Shown: one piece after another, positions 17,404 to 25,350 of the stretch
How positions within the stretch are numbered: the stretch's first letter is position 1
Layout of the letters: every line of letters begins with the position of its first letter
DNA from: DATAUD01 sp036268455
GTDB lineage: Bacteria; Verrucomicrobiota; Verrucomicrobiia; Limisphaerales; Palsa-1400
Direction of reading: 5' to 3'
NCBI GenBank assembly: GCA_036268455.1
Contig: DATAUD010000113.1
Span: 1-64,000, forward strand
DNA: 64,000 nt
Made by a program: the position numbers and the translations under genes
Notes under the pieces: generated by a model
Databases searched by the model: none
Told to the model about the DNA's origin: nothing
What the model saw: the letters and a program-made list of their open reading frames with translations, nothing else

Positions 17404-18665
17404 CGGGTGCCAGGCCCGATGGGAATATCTTCGGGGCTGGCGATCCACAATAGCGGCTGCGTGACGGCCATGTTGCGGCGAATTTCCAAGTCGGTTGGGT
17501 CCGCTTTCAGCTTTTTCCACAATTTAAAATATTTTGGCTGATGGAACTCCGCATAGGCAAGGAGCAGGCAAGGCTGGCGGACGGGCCAGCTCTCCCAGTG
17601 CATTACGTCCCGGCCGCGCCCATCGGCAAGCCACTTGTTTTTGTCGGCCAGATAGGGGTAGATGAAATCCACTGCCAAACGAGGCGCGCGGCCATCGGGC
17701 AATTGGAATTTCCAAAAGTCTTCTTGCGGCGTGGAAAGCAAAACGCAGAGCAGAGCCAGATTGTCGGCTTGAAAAATGGAGTAACCGTAGGGTTTGGTGC
17801 GCTTGAGTTCGCGCGGAAAACTTCCGTCGGCGGCCATTTGATTCGGGAATAGAACATCCTTGAAACGTGCGCGGCACAATTCGAGCAGGTTCGTGTCGCC
17901 GGTCAAACGCGCGAAGCTGGCCAATTGCACGAAACAAGCGATGCTGTGATTGTTCGCCGCGTTCATCTCTTTGACGCCGTTTTTCGCCGTCGTCATCCAC
18001 TGGATGTAATCGGAGAACCATTGTTTGACACCCCGATCCACCCGGGCATCGAAGGCGGGGGATTTTTCCAGAAAACGGATCGCCATGGGAAGTTCGGCGA
18101 GGTGCAGCGTGTCAATCACACCGTAGCTGTTGCCAGTGGCGGCGCCAACCACTGCTTGGGCATAATTGAGGTTGGGATTCATTTTTGTGGCATCGTCGAG
18201 AAAAAAGACCTTGAGCAACTCGGCGGCTTTGGGGACGTAGCGGTCATTCCCGGTGATGGCGTAGGCCGCGGCAAGGGCGGCGACAGCGTCTTTCATGTGG
18301 CGCATGGCCATGCGGTGATACTCGAAGTTTTTGGGATTGGATTGGCCGTCACGACCAACGTACGGCAGACCGTTTGATGTATTAAGATTGGGCCATTCGT
18401 AATCGGCATCGGAATAAAAATCGTGTGGGCCGCCGGCGCTGTTGGTGGCGCGGTGATTGGTGATGGCGGGTGGACGCAATCGCAGGGCTTCATCGGCCAG
18501 TTTCAGAATTCGCGAGCGGTCAAGATTGGCGACGGTCCTGATGAGTTGGGAATTGAAATCGGATGACGATTGAGCGAACCCGGTTTGGACCAGTTGGAAG
18601 AACAATGTAACAAGGGCAATTTTTCTCACAGTTCGAGTTCTATGCCGAAAATTCCGTTTTGACAC
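17400..18665 (-). CDS. Secreted alginate lyase family protein (PL5-like fold)
   Basis: The gene encodes 421 residues from a GTG at 18665; a second GTG at 18629 would start the protein directly at the signal peptide (RKIALVTLFFQLVQTGFAQ) and may be the true start. The body is an alpha/alpha toroid-type sequence with NTSNGLPYVGRDGQSNPKNF, NNHSIACFVQLASFA and DGSFPRELKRTKPYGYSIFQ, matching the alginate_lyase family. That family cleaves mannuronate-rich polysaccharide by beta-elimination, with the Asn-His in N-N-H-S and the Arg/Tyr in R-E-L-x-R-T-x-x-Y-x-Y as active-site residues. It probably acts in the periplasm. Overlapping stop codons make it convergent with rph. Confidence 0.8.
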   Translation of the reverse strand: MSKRNFRHRTRTVRKIALVTLFFQLVQTGFAQSSSDFNSQLIRTVANLDRSRILKLADEALRLRPPAITNHRATNSAGGPHDFYSDADYEWPNLNTSNGLPYVGRDGQSNPKNFEYHRMAMRHMKDAVAALAAAYAITGNDRYVPKAAELLKVFFLDDATKMNPNLNYAQAVVGAATGNSYGVIDTLHLAELPMAIRFLEKSPAFDARVDRGVKQWFSDYIQWMTTAKNGVKEMNAANNHSIACFVQLASFARLTGDTNLLELCRARFKDVLFPNQMAADGSFPRELKRTKPYGYSIFQADNLALLCVLLSTPQEDFWKFQLPDGRAPRLAVDFIYPYLADKNKWLADGRGRDVMHWESWPVRQPCLLLAYAEFHQPKYFKLWKKLKADPTDLEIRRNMAVTQPLLWIASPEDIPIGPGTR

Positions 18666-18707
18666 TCAAAAATTGATTTCCATCGATTTCGAAATAACCA
18701 TTTGAAA

Positions 18708-18719
18708 ATAGTTGACTAT
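18708..18719. promoter_or_regulatory. Putative TetR operator, site 1 (ATAGTTGACTAT)
   Basis: This 12-bp site has perfect inverted arms (ATAGT/ACTAT) around a TG centre and lies 41 bp ahead of the tetR ATG. It covers a -35-like TTGACT (18712-18717), with TAGTGT (18734-18739) 16 bp downstream as a possible -10, so binding here would block transcription. The exact reverse complement occurs once more, at 19405-19416, in front of the sigma-factor gene. Confidence 0.6.
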
Positions 18720-18760
18720 TTAGTAGAATTGAGTAGTGTGGAGGCTGTGGATAAGAATTT

Positions 18761-19378
18761 ATGGGCCGTGTAAGTGATGCAAAACAAAAGTTGATGGACG
18801 CCGTTCTGGAGTTGATCTGGTCCGGATCCTATGGGAATACGACCATCGACCAGATTTGCGAGAAGGCCGGGGTCAAAAAGGGCAGTTTTTACTATTTTTT
18901 TGATTCCAAAGCGGATTTGGCAGCGTCGGCGTTCGACGCCAATTGGCAGGTGCGCCGCGCGGAATTGGATTCGATCTTTTCCTCAACGGTTCCGCCGTTG
19001 GAACGACTGCAAAAGTATTGCGATTTTAATTATCGGTTTCAGAGCGAAATCAAGGCCCGATTCGGCTTTGTGCTGGGTTGTCCGCTATTTACTTTGGGCG
19101 CAGAGGTTTGCACGCAGGAAGATGCGTTGCGGAAGAAAATTCAGGAGATTCTGGAATACAAACGGAAATACCTGGAATCGGCCATTCGAGATGCGGACGC
19201 CAGCGGAATGATTCGCGCTCCGGATTGGGCGGCGAAGGCGCGGATGATTGTTGCTTATTATGAAGGTCTTTTGACGCAGGCGCGAATCCAAAATGATGTG
19301 TCGGGGTTACGTGATATGGCGAGAGGCATTTTTGCCATTCTGGGAGTTAAGGAAAAGGAGACGGTCGCAGCCGCTTAA
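18761..19378 (+). CDS. TetR-family transcriptional regulator
   Basis: The 205-residue protein has an N-terminal TetR helix-turn-helix (about 8-55): LMDAVLELIWSGSYGNTTID, QICEKAGVKKGSFYYFFDSK. The C-terminal ligand domain has a block with CPLFTLGAEVC (about residues 107-117), similar to TetR_C domains of the YcdC/AcuR-like group. A 12-bp palindrome precedes the gene and is repeated, inverted, immediately after it and before the next ATG. The regulator therefore probably represses itself and controls the downstream sigma factor. The two genes are 52 bp apart and could be one operon with an internal operator. The ligand is unknown. Confidence 0.9.
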   Translation: MGRVSDAKQKLMDAVLELIWSGSYGNTTIDQICEKAGVKKGSFYYFFDSKADLAASAFDANWQVRRAELDSIFSSTVPPLERLQKYCDFNYRFQSEIKARFGFVLGCPLFTLGAEVCTQEDALRKKIQEILEYKRKYLESAIRDADASGMIRAPDWAAKARMIVAYYEGLLTQARIQNDVSGLRDMARGIFAILGVKEKETVAAA

Positions 19379-19404
19379 AAAATTTTGAACATTTATTGGA
19401 CTAT

Positions 19405-19416
19405 ATAGTCAACTAT
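19405..19416. promoter_or_regulatory. Putative TetR operator, site 2 (ATAGTCAACTAT)
   Basis: This is the exact reverse complement of site 1. It lies in the 52-bp gap between tetR and the sigma-factor gene, directly before the ribosome-binding site (GGAAGGAG, 19417-19424). It overlaps a second perfect palindrome, GACTATATAGTC (19399-19410), which in RNA could form a small hairpin next to the ribosome-binding site. No clear separate promoter is seen here. Confidence 0.6.
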
Positions 19417-19430
19417 GGAAGGAGAAAAAT

Positions 19431-20447
19431 ATGAGACGAAGCCGCAATCAATGTCAGAAACGAAACAACGGGCACAACCAAACAGTCCGGTTGACATCGG
19501 CCCGCACACCCCGGCGATGGAAGGTTTCAGAGCAAGAGCCTGAACCCGCTGTCGCCAAAACCGAAGTTGCCCCCGCCGAGCACCCCGTACCCCAGTATGA
19601 GTCCGCGCGCGGGGATACGTTGCAACTGTACCTTCGCGAGATCGGCCAAGTGAAACTGCTGACGCCCGAGGAAGAGCTAAAACTCGCCCGGCGCGTCAAG
19701 CGGCGCGACAAGCGGGCACGCGAACTGATGATCACGGCCAATCTCCGGCTCGTGGTGAAAATTGCGCGGGATTACGAGAATTTGGGCCTTCCCCTGCTCG
19801 ATTTGATCAATGAGGGCAATATCGGATTGATGAAGGGCGTCGAGCGGTTCGACCCGGATAAAGGCGCGAAACTTTCGACGTACGCGGCATGGTGGATCAA
19901 GCAATCGATTATGTCGGCGCTTGCCAATCAATCGAAGACGATTCGTTTGCCCGCGCACGTTGTGGAGCGGCTTGGCAAGATGCGGCGCGTGGAGATGAAG
20001 TTGCAAGACACGCTCCATCGCGAGCCGACGGACCAGGAAATCGCGCAGGAAGTGGGCTTGGATGCCCGGCGCATCCGCCGCTATCGAGAGGCGTCACGCG
20101 CGCCGGTATCACTGGACGCCCCGTTGGGGGATGATGAACCGGCCCGGATTTCCGAAGTGGTGGCCGACCCGAACGCCGCCGCGCCATTTGAGCGGATGCT
20201 CAAGGAAAACGACGCCGGCTTGGTACGAGAAGCCCTGGCGACGCTCAATCAAAGGGAAATCAGTGTGCTGATGATGCGGTTCGGATTGGACGACGAAACG
20301 CCTAAGACGCTGGAAGAAGTAGGGGTGCATTTCCGGGTTTCGCGTGAGCGCATTCGTCAAATACAAGATGAGGCACTGCGAAAGTTGCGCAAGAAGATCG
20401 AGAAGCGGGACACGCCGCTTATCGAATCTTCAGCGCTGGCGGCTTGA
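19431..20447 (+). CDS. RNA polymerase sigma-70 family factor (group 2, RpoD/RpoS-like)
   Basis: This 338-residue sigma factor lacks the long region 1.1 and non-conserved domain of a primary RpoD. About 58 poorly conserved residues precede region 1.2 (DTLQLYLREIGQVKLLTPEE). Region 2 contains ANLRLVVKIARDYENLGLPL and DLINEGNIGLMKGVERFDPD, then KGAKLSTYAAWWIKQSI. Region 3 follows, and region 4 has EEVGVHFRVSRERIRQIQDE. The ATG at 19431 has a strong GGAAGGAG site. Such group 2 sigmas direct stress or stationary-phase genes. Control by the adjacent TetR protein is inferred from the shared 12-bp site. A bidirectional terminator follows. Confidence 0.92.
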   Translation: MRRSRNQCQKRNNGHNQTVRLTSARTPRRWKVSEQEPEPAVAKTEVAPAEHPVPQYESARGDTLQLYLREIGQVKLLTPEEELKLARRVKRRDKRARELMITANLRLVVKIARDYENLGLPLLDLINEGNIGLMKGVERFDPDKGAKLSTYAAWWIKQSIMSALANQSKTIRLPAHVVERLGKMRRVEMKLQDTLHREPTDQEIAQEVGLDARRIRRYREASRAPVSLDAPLGDDEPARISEVVADPNAAAPFERMLKENDAGLVREALATLNQREISVLMMRFGLDDETPKTLEEVGVHFRVSRERIRQIQDEALRKLRKKIEKRDTPLIESSALAA

Positions 20448-20523
20448 AAAAGACGAAATAAGGGCGGGTGCGATCCAATCCAATTCGTGGCTGGGATTAC
20501 GCCCAAGCACAGTGAATAAGAAT

Positions 20524-20563
20524 AAAACCGGACGGGCCACTGACGACTGGCCCGCTTGGTTTT
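20524..20563. terminator. Bidirectional rho-independent terminator
   Basis: Arms CGGGCCA (20533-20539) and TGGCCCG (20548-20554) pair perfectly around an 8-nt loop. Outside a 3-nt internal mismatch, AAAACC (20524-20529) pairs with GGTTTT (20558-20563), giving a T-tract in both directions. It sits between the convergent sigma-factor gene and the Ig/PA14 gene and should end both transcripts. Confidence 0.8.
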
Positions 20564-20582
20564 CAGGACTTCAAATAACGCG

Positions 20583-23500
20583 CTACGGCAGCGTCAGGCG
20601 GTAAAAGTTTTCCGTGGAGGCCTTGGGCACAACCACTTCATAGACACCGTTGGTCAGCGTCGGAGCCGTTGTAATGTCCACCCAATTCGTACTGGAAAGG
20701 GAGGGCGTTTCCTGCAGAACAAAGCCCGAGGCCGGGGCCTCGGGCCACCATACGAGCGTGTCCTGGCCATCAGCTTGGACGGATAGTTCCGGCAGCGGGC
20801 TGAACAGGAAATTGCTGACCGTCTGGAGCGAAGAATAGGTGCCGTCGGTGCCACCCGTGAGGCCCATGTATGCCATGTTGGTTCCGAGGATGGCGGGAAG
20901 GTCCACGGTCTGAGTTGTCGTGTAACTGGCGGCGGTCGATTTGTCGGTAAGCGTTACGGTCAGAAGATCGTCCAGGTACTCGACATTGACTTCAATGGGA
21001 TCGCCGCTGGAAATATCGACCGGGGCGGTGCTGGAGAAGGGGTTGCCGACAACGCCGCCCGCGCCGAGAACAGCGCCGGTTAATCCGTTGGTGTCAAAGG
21101 CAATGCCGACGCCGCCGCGAGTGCCGGAGTAAATGTTGAATTCCATTTCCCAGCTCGGGCTGATGCCGCTGATGCCGATGTTGTCTCCGTTGCCGCCGAG
21201 GGCCGCGGGGCCGGTGGTCTGCAAGGCAAAAGAATAGCCATCGGCTGTGGTGCTGCCGTTACCGGCCCCGACATCCTGGTAAATCCAGGATGCCCGGAAC
21301 GCACCGATGTAGAGCGGGAAATTGACCCAGCCGCTGGAAGCTTCATTAAGATTGCTGTCGGTGAGTGTATAGACGCCAGCGGCAATCGATCCCGAACCGT
21401 TTGTTTCCCAGCCGCCGCCGTCATTCAGTTCGATGCGCGTGACGGTCAAGGGCGCGGCGGAGCTTGAGCTATTTCCGTAAGAGTTGGTCCAGAAAAGTTG
21501 ATAAGTGCCGGAGTCGCTCTCGAAGGCCTGGGCGATGGTGAGAACATTTGACTGGGAGCCGAAGACTCGGCTGTTATCAGTCAGATTGGTCCCGTTTTCC
21601 GTCCATTGGTAAACAGGCTCGGTTCCCGAGACATTGACGGTAAAGACAAAAGGAGCGCCGACGACCGTGGAGGTTGCCTGAATATCGGTGTCGCGGACCG
21701 GGAATCCGGTGGAAACGCTCACGAGGGTGCCGGAATTGGTTTCCGATCCGAATGCATTGCCAACGACGAGGGTCAGGGTGCCATTGTTAAGAGCAAGAGG
21801 AGTGCTGGACAACTCGAAGTCAATGTTCGTTTGGCCGGGCATGGCGACGCCGTTGGTGTACCATTGATAGGTAAAGGGCGATGTGCCTGAAAGCGAACCG
21901 CCGTTGATAAATATGGGGCCGTTCTCGTTCACGTACACATCGGCAACCGGCTCGGATAGGAAGCTGGGGGGCGCGGCTGGATATAGCTGGCTCTGCGGGA
22001 TGATGCGCATCGGTTCGTACGTGCCGGACCAGCTCAACTCGGCTTCGGCGGGAAACGAGCCGTTAAAGTATTGCATGACAATGCTATACTTTTGGCCGGC
22101 GTTGAGCGCGATTGCGCCGGAGGCCGCCTGCGCGCCCTGCTTTATCCAGTTGTTGACAATTTCCTGTCCATCGACGAACAAGCGCACGCCGTCATCGGTA
22201 AGCGCGGTGAATAAATAAGTGTCCGTGTAAAGCGGCTGGACCTGGCCGCTCCAAATGACGGCGAAGTTATTCAAGGTTATCCCCGCGACGCCGTTGGCCC
22301 AGACGGCATAGGTAAAGTCGATATCGGGATCGATGCGAGTGAGGGTCGGCGGACCTTGAAATGCGCTGGTCGCGCCATTGGTTTCCATCTGGTTGCTCCA
22401 ATATTGGCCCAACAGTCCGGTGCCGTCGCCCGGGGTGGCAAGTTCCAGATAGGCGGTGGCGCTCATGTTACTGGCGATGGTGGAATCGGTAATGGCGACG
22501 GAATAGCCGGCGATGTTAGCGTCCTGGGCGTTTTCAATGCTCAGGGTGGGAGTTTGCGAACCAGAGACCTGGCCGGCGACATCCGTCAAGGGAGAGCCGT
22601 TCTCAAACCATTGATAGGAGAGTGTTCCATGTCCAGTGGCGGCGACGGTGAAGGTAGCGGTGGCGCCGGCGCTGATATATTGATCGGTTGGTTGTTGTGT
22701 AATATCGATGGCCTGGTCCAGCACCACCGGGGGACTTGTCACGCTGCTGCCGGGATTGGAAACGACAACGGAGTAACTGGCCAGATCGCTCACGGAGATA
22801 TTGCTCACGGTCAGGGTGCTGGTGGTGGCGCCGAGAATTGTGGAGCCGGTGCCGGTGAGGCCGTTGGCCAATTTGGTGGCGCCTTCGTACCATTGGTAGG
22901 TGAAAGGCCCGGCTGTCGGCAAACCGGTAACGGTAAATACCGCGTTGCTGCCGAGAAGGACAAATTGGTTTTGTGGCTCGCTTGAAATCGCGGCGGGTGC
23001 GGCAACCGGCGGTCCGAACCGGACACCTTCGAGCAGTTGGTTTGGCCCCGCGGTTGCAATGACCGTGGCGGGCGCGGAGGAAGAGCCGGTGTCAACAACC
23101 CGGAACAGGGTGTTGGTAATGGCGGACGCGCTTACCGCATAGAGATTGGCGCCGGTAACACCCGGCCCCCAGGAGGTGTGGGCGCTAAAATCGGCCGTCA
23201 GACCGCGAGCGCCATTGGTGGCGCCGCTAGTGCCGAGTGTGTAAGAGAAAGTCCAGGTTCCGCCCGAATAATCCCATCGCTCGATGCCGCCTGCCTGGGT
23301 TGTGCTGTTGACGAAGGGCCGGTCGTCAGTGACATACGCCGTCAGACCGTCTGGACTGAATGCGAAGTCGTTGGGCTGGCTGCCGGTGCCTGTGGCGAAA
23401 AAGAGCGCGGACGCGGCGGTGCCGCTGGGGGCAGGTTGGGGCAGGCCGTTGGCCGTATAGAGGCCGCTGCCGGAAGCTCCAAGCGAATCAGCATAGATCA

Positions 23501-24497
23501 AGGTGGTTTCAGAATCGGTCAGGTTGTCGGGCACAATTTCCGCGATATGCACGCCGGTGCCGCTGGAGTTGACAACGGGGATTCCGCTGCCCCCGGCGTA
23601 GGAGGTGGTTGGAGCGTTGATGAATTTGATTCCGCCGGCACCGGCCTGGCCGGAAACCCAGTAATTCGTCAAACCGTCCGTGACGGCGCCGCGGATGGTG
23701 TGATTGCCGCCGCTGTAGAGGCCGGCGTTCGTGTAAGCGAGCGCGTAGTAGCCGAAGGAATTGACGCCGGCTAGCCCGCGAAAGTGGGCGCCCGTCAAGG
23801 TCACGTCGCTGGTGCCATTGGGAAAAGGCGTATTATATCCGGCAAAAGTGAGGAACTGATTGTTGCCGGACAGAGATAGTAAACCCTCATATACGGCGTC
23901 GGTTCCCGCGCCGTTGATCAGTAGGGCAGGACCGGGAGACACAACATTCGTTGGGGCTTCGTCCGGGACCTGGATGGTGCTCACATAAGCGCCGCTGGTG
24001 GTGTATTCGTCCAGATAGATCGTATTTCCCGTGGCCTGGCTCAAGGCCTGAGCGCCATCGCCTAGGCGGGCCAGGATCAGGTTGGTCGAGTAAAGAGGCA
24101 AATAGGAGGTCGAAACGTTCAAGGTCGAAAAGTTGCTCGATGTTCCCGTGGTGTCGGTCACCGCCACCCAATACGATCCGGCGCTGCCAGTCTGAATGTT
24201 TGTCACGACCAGGGTGGCACTGGTTTGGCCGGACAAGAGCGTCGAGTTCTGATACCACTGATAGGACAAGGAACCGCTTCCAGATGCCGAGACAACAAAC
24301 GCGATATGGTCGCCCACCCGCTCGGTCAATACCGGAGGGCTGACGGAGCTTATGACCGGCGAGGCATCCAGCATGGGCGTCGAAAACGCCAGGATTCCGG
24401 CGAGCCAAGCCGGCGCAAAGGCGCGAAGGGCGCGCGGGCTGCGAGGAGCGTTTGTTTTTGATGATGCGGAGGCTTGAAATTTTGCGATTGGTTTCAT
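20583..24497 (-). CDS. Giant secreted Ig-like/PA14/lectin-like multidomain protein
   Basis: The gene encodes 1304 residues from the ATG at 24497; a GTG three codons upstream is also open. A signal sequence lies near residues 25-45 (FAPAWLAGILAFSTPMLDA). Ig-like domains, each with a Y-Q-W core (SYQWYQN, TYQWYEG, SYQWFENG, TYQWYTNG, VYQWTENG), lie near 65-130, 510-600, 600-688, 845-930 and 930-1015. Between the first and second is a beta-propeller-like stretch (about 135-510). A PA14 domain occupies about 688-840 (FTALTDDGVRLFVDGQEIV). An L-type-lectin-like sandwich occupies about 1020-1230, and a beta-rich C-terminal domain ends the protein. It is probably a surface or extracellular carbohydrate-binding protein. 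No enzyme domain was recognised, and there is no PEP-CTERM anchor. Confidence 0.85.
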   Translation of the reverse strand: MKPIAKFQASASSKTNAPRSPRALRAFAPAWLAGILAFSTPMLDASPVISSVSPPVLTERVGDHIAFVVSASGSGSLSYQWYQNSTLLSGQTSATLVVTNIQTGSAGSYWVAVTDTTGTSSNFSTLNVSTSYLPLYSTNLILARLGDGAQALSQATGNTIYLDEYTTSGAYVSTIQVPDEAPTNVVSPGPALLINGAGTDAVYEGLLSLSGNNQFLTFAGYNTPFPNGTSDVTLTGAHFRGLAGVNSFGYYALAYTNAGLYSGGNHTIRGAVTDGLTNYWVSGQAGAGGIKFINAPTTSYAGGSGIPVVNSSGTGVHIAEIVPDNLTDSETTLIYADSLGASGSGLYTANGLPQPAPSGTAASALFFATGTGSQPNDFAFSPDGLTAYVTDDRPFVNSTTQAGGIERWDYSGGTWTFSYTLGTSGATNGARGLTADFSAHTSWGPGVTGANLYAVSASAITNTLFRVVDTGSSSAPATVIATAGPNQLLEGVRFGPPVAAPAAISSEPQNQFVLLGSNAVFTVTGLPTAGPFTYQWYEGATKLANGLTGTGSTILGATTSTLTVSNISVSDLASYSVVVSNPGSSVTSPPVVLDQAIDITQQPTDQYISAGATATFTVAATGHGTLSYQWFENGSPLTDVAGQVSGSQTPTLSIENAQDANIAGYSVAITDSTIASNMSATAYLELATPGDGTGLLGQYWSNQMETNGATSAFQGPPTLTRIDPDIDFTYAVWANGVAGITLNNFAVIWSGQVQPLYTDTYLFTALTDDGVRLFVDGQEIVNNWIKQGAQAASGAIALNAGQKYSIVMQYFNGSFPAEAELSWSGTYEPMRIIPQSQLYPAAPPSFLSEPVADVYVNENGPIFINGGSLSGTSPFTYQWYTNGVAMPGQTNIDFELSSTPLALNNGTLTLVVGNAFGSETNSGTLVSVSTGFPVRDTDIQATSTVVGAPFVFTVNVSGTEPVYQWTENGTNLTDNSRVFGSQSNVLTIAQAFESDSGTYQLFWTNSYGNSSSSAAPLTVTRIELNDGGGWETNGSGSIAAGVYTLTDSNLNEASSGWVNFPLYIGAFRASWIYQDVGAGNGSTTADGYSFALQTTGPAALGGNGDNIGISGISPSWEMEFNIYSGTRGGVGIAFDTNGLTGAVLGAGGVVGNPFSSTAPVDISSGDPIEVNVEYLDDLLTVTLTDKSTAASYTTTQTVDLPAILGTNMAYMGLTGGTDGTYSSLQTVSNFLFSPLPELSVQADGQDTLVWWPEAPASGFVLQETPSLSSTNWVDITTAPTLTNGVYEVVVPKASTENFYRLTLP

Positions 24498-24680
24498 TGG
24501 AGACACAATTGGTGAGTTGTTTTTATTTCGTTTTCAAAGAAACTGAACGTTAGCAAGAGCCACGATCAAAAAACCAAATGGGTAATCACGGATCGACTTT
24601 GCCGGTAACGCGGGCGGATGTCAAACTCAAATTGCTGGTCAAGACAACAAAAAAGTCGCGCCCCCAAGGCCAGATTGACA

Positions 24681-24709
24681 TTGAAAGCATTCGGCGCAAA
24701 AATTATATC
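24681..24709 (+). promoter_or_regulatory. Sigma-70-type promoter ahead of the membrane protein gene
   Basis: TTGAAA (24681-24686) and TATATC (24704-24709) are separated by 17 bp, 38 bp before the ATG at 24747. The boxes match the consensus at 5/6 and 5/6 positions. Confidence 0.45.
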
Positions 24710-24712
24710 GTT

Positions 24713-24729
24713 AGGTTAAACCATAACCT
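24713..24729. promoter_or_regulatory. Inverted repeat AGGTTA-N5-TAACCT just after the promoter
   Basis: Perfect 6-bp arms (24713-24718 and 24724-24729) lie just downstream of the -10 box, where a repressor would block initiation. No second copy was noticed in the window. Confidence 0.4.
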
Positions 24730-24746
24730 CCAACTTTTACTTTATT

Positions 24747-25322
24747 ATGGCTCTCATACGAAGCGTCGCCGTGGGTGAACGAATTATTGATTTGCACAAG
24801 TTCTCCGGGACGGTGGTCGAGGACAAGAAGTGGTCCACAACCCAGGTGAGCGGAGGCGGCGGCGGGTATAATGTAGGCTCGGGCCAGCAGAACCCGGTGA
24901 CGATCGCTTCGGTGACCCAGACACATGACCAGTTCTTTTTGAAAAATGCCGCCGGAGAGGAGATGGCGGTCGAAATGACCGATGCGGGGCTGGCCTTGCG
25001 CAAGGAGCATCGCGTGACCGTATTTTGGGGGATCATTCAAGGACAGAAGAACGGACCATATCTCGCGATTTACAATCACACGACAAACCAGATCACAAAG
25101 ATTGAATCGGCGATTGACGGCCTGGTGGCGAAAGGGACTTCAGGGCTGGTGTTGGTGGCATGGATTGTGTGCATCTTTGGAATATGTCTCTACGGGTTGG
25201 GCCTTATTGGCATCATCGCTTTGCTCGTTGGGAGAGCGAAACGAAAAAGGGAAAATAAGGAAATGGCCAATATATTTCGGGCGGCAGTGGATGGCGCGAT
25301 TGGCGAGGCGAAAAGCGATTAA
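24747..25322 (+). CDS. Unrecognised membrane protein, 191 residues
   Basis: I do not recognise this protein. Residues 1-120 look like a beta-rich soluble domain with a Gly-rich loop (VSGGGGGYNVGSG) and IYNHTTNQI. One or two hydrophobic segments follow (about 134-165, LVLVAWIVCIFGICLYGLGL and GIIALLVG), with a basic stretch (RAKRKREN) that should stay in the cytoplasm. There is no signal peptide, so the N-terminal domain is probably cytosolic and held at the membrane by the C-terminal hairpin. It has its own promoter-like boxes and an inverted repeat upstream. It is followed 28 bp later by the RCC1-repeat gene, with which it may be co-transcribed. Confidence 0.6.
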   Translation: MALIRSVAVGERIIDLHKFSGTVVEDKKWSTTQVSGGGGGYNVGSGQQNPVTIASVTQTHDQFFLKNAAGEEMAVEMTDAGLALRKEHRVTVFWGIIQGQKNGPYLAIYNHTTNQITKIESAIDGLVAKGTSGLVLVAWIVCIFGICLYGLGLIGIIALLVGRAKRKRENKEMANIFRAAVDGAIGEAKSD

Positions 25323-25350
25323 AAGTGGAAAATGTCATGCTCTGGCTATT

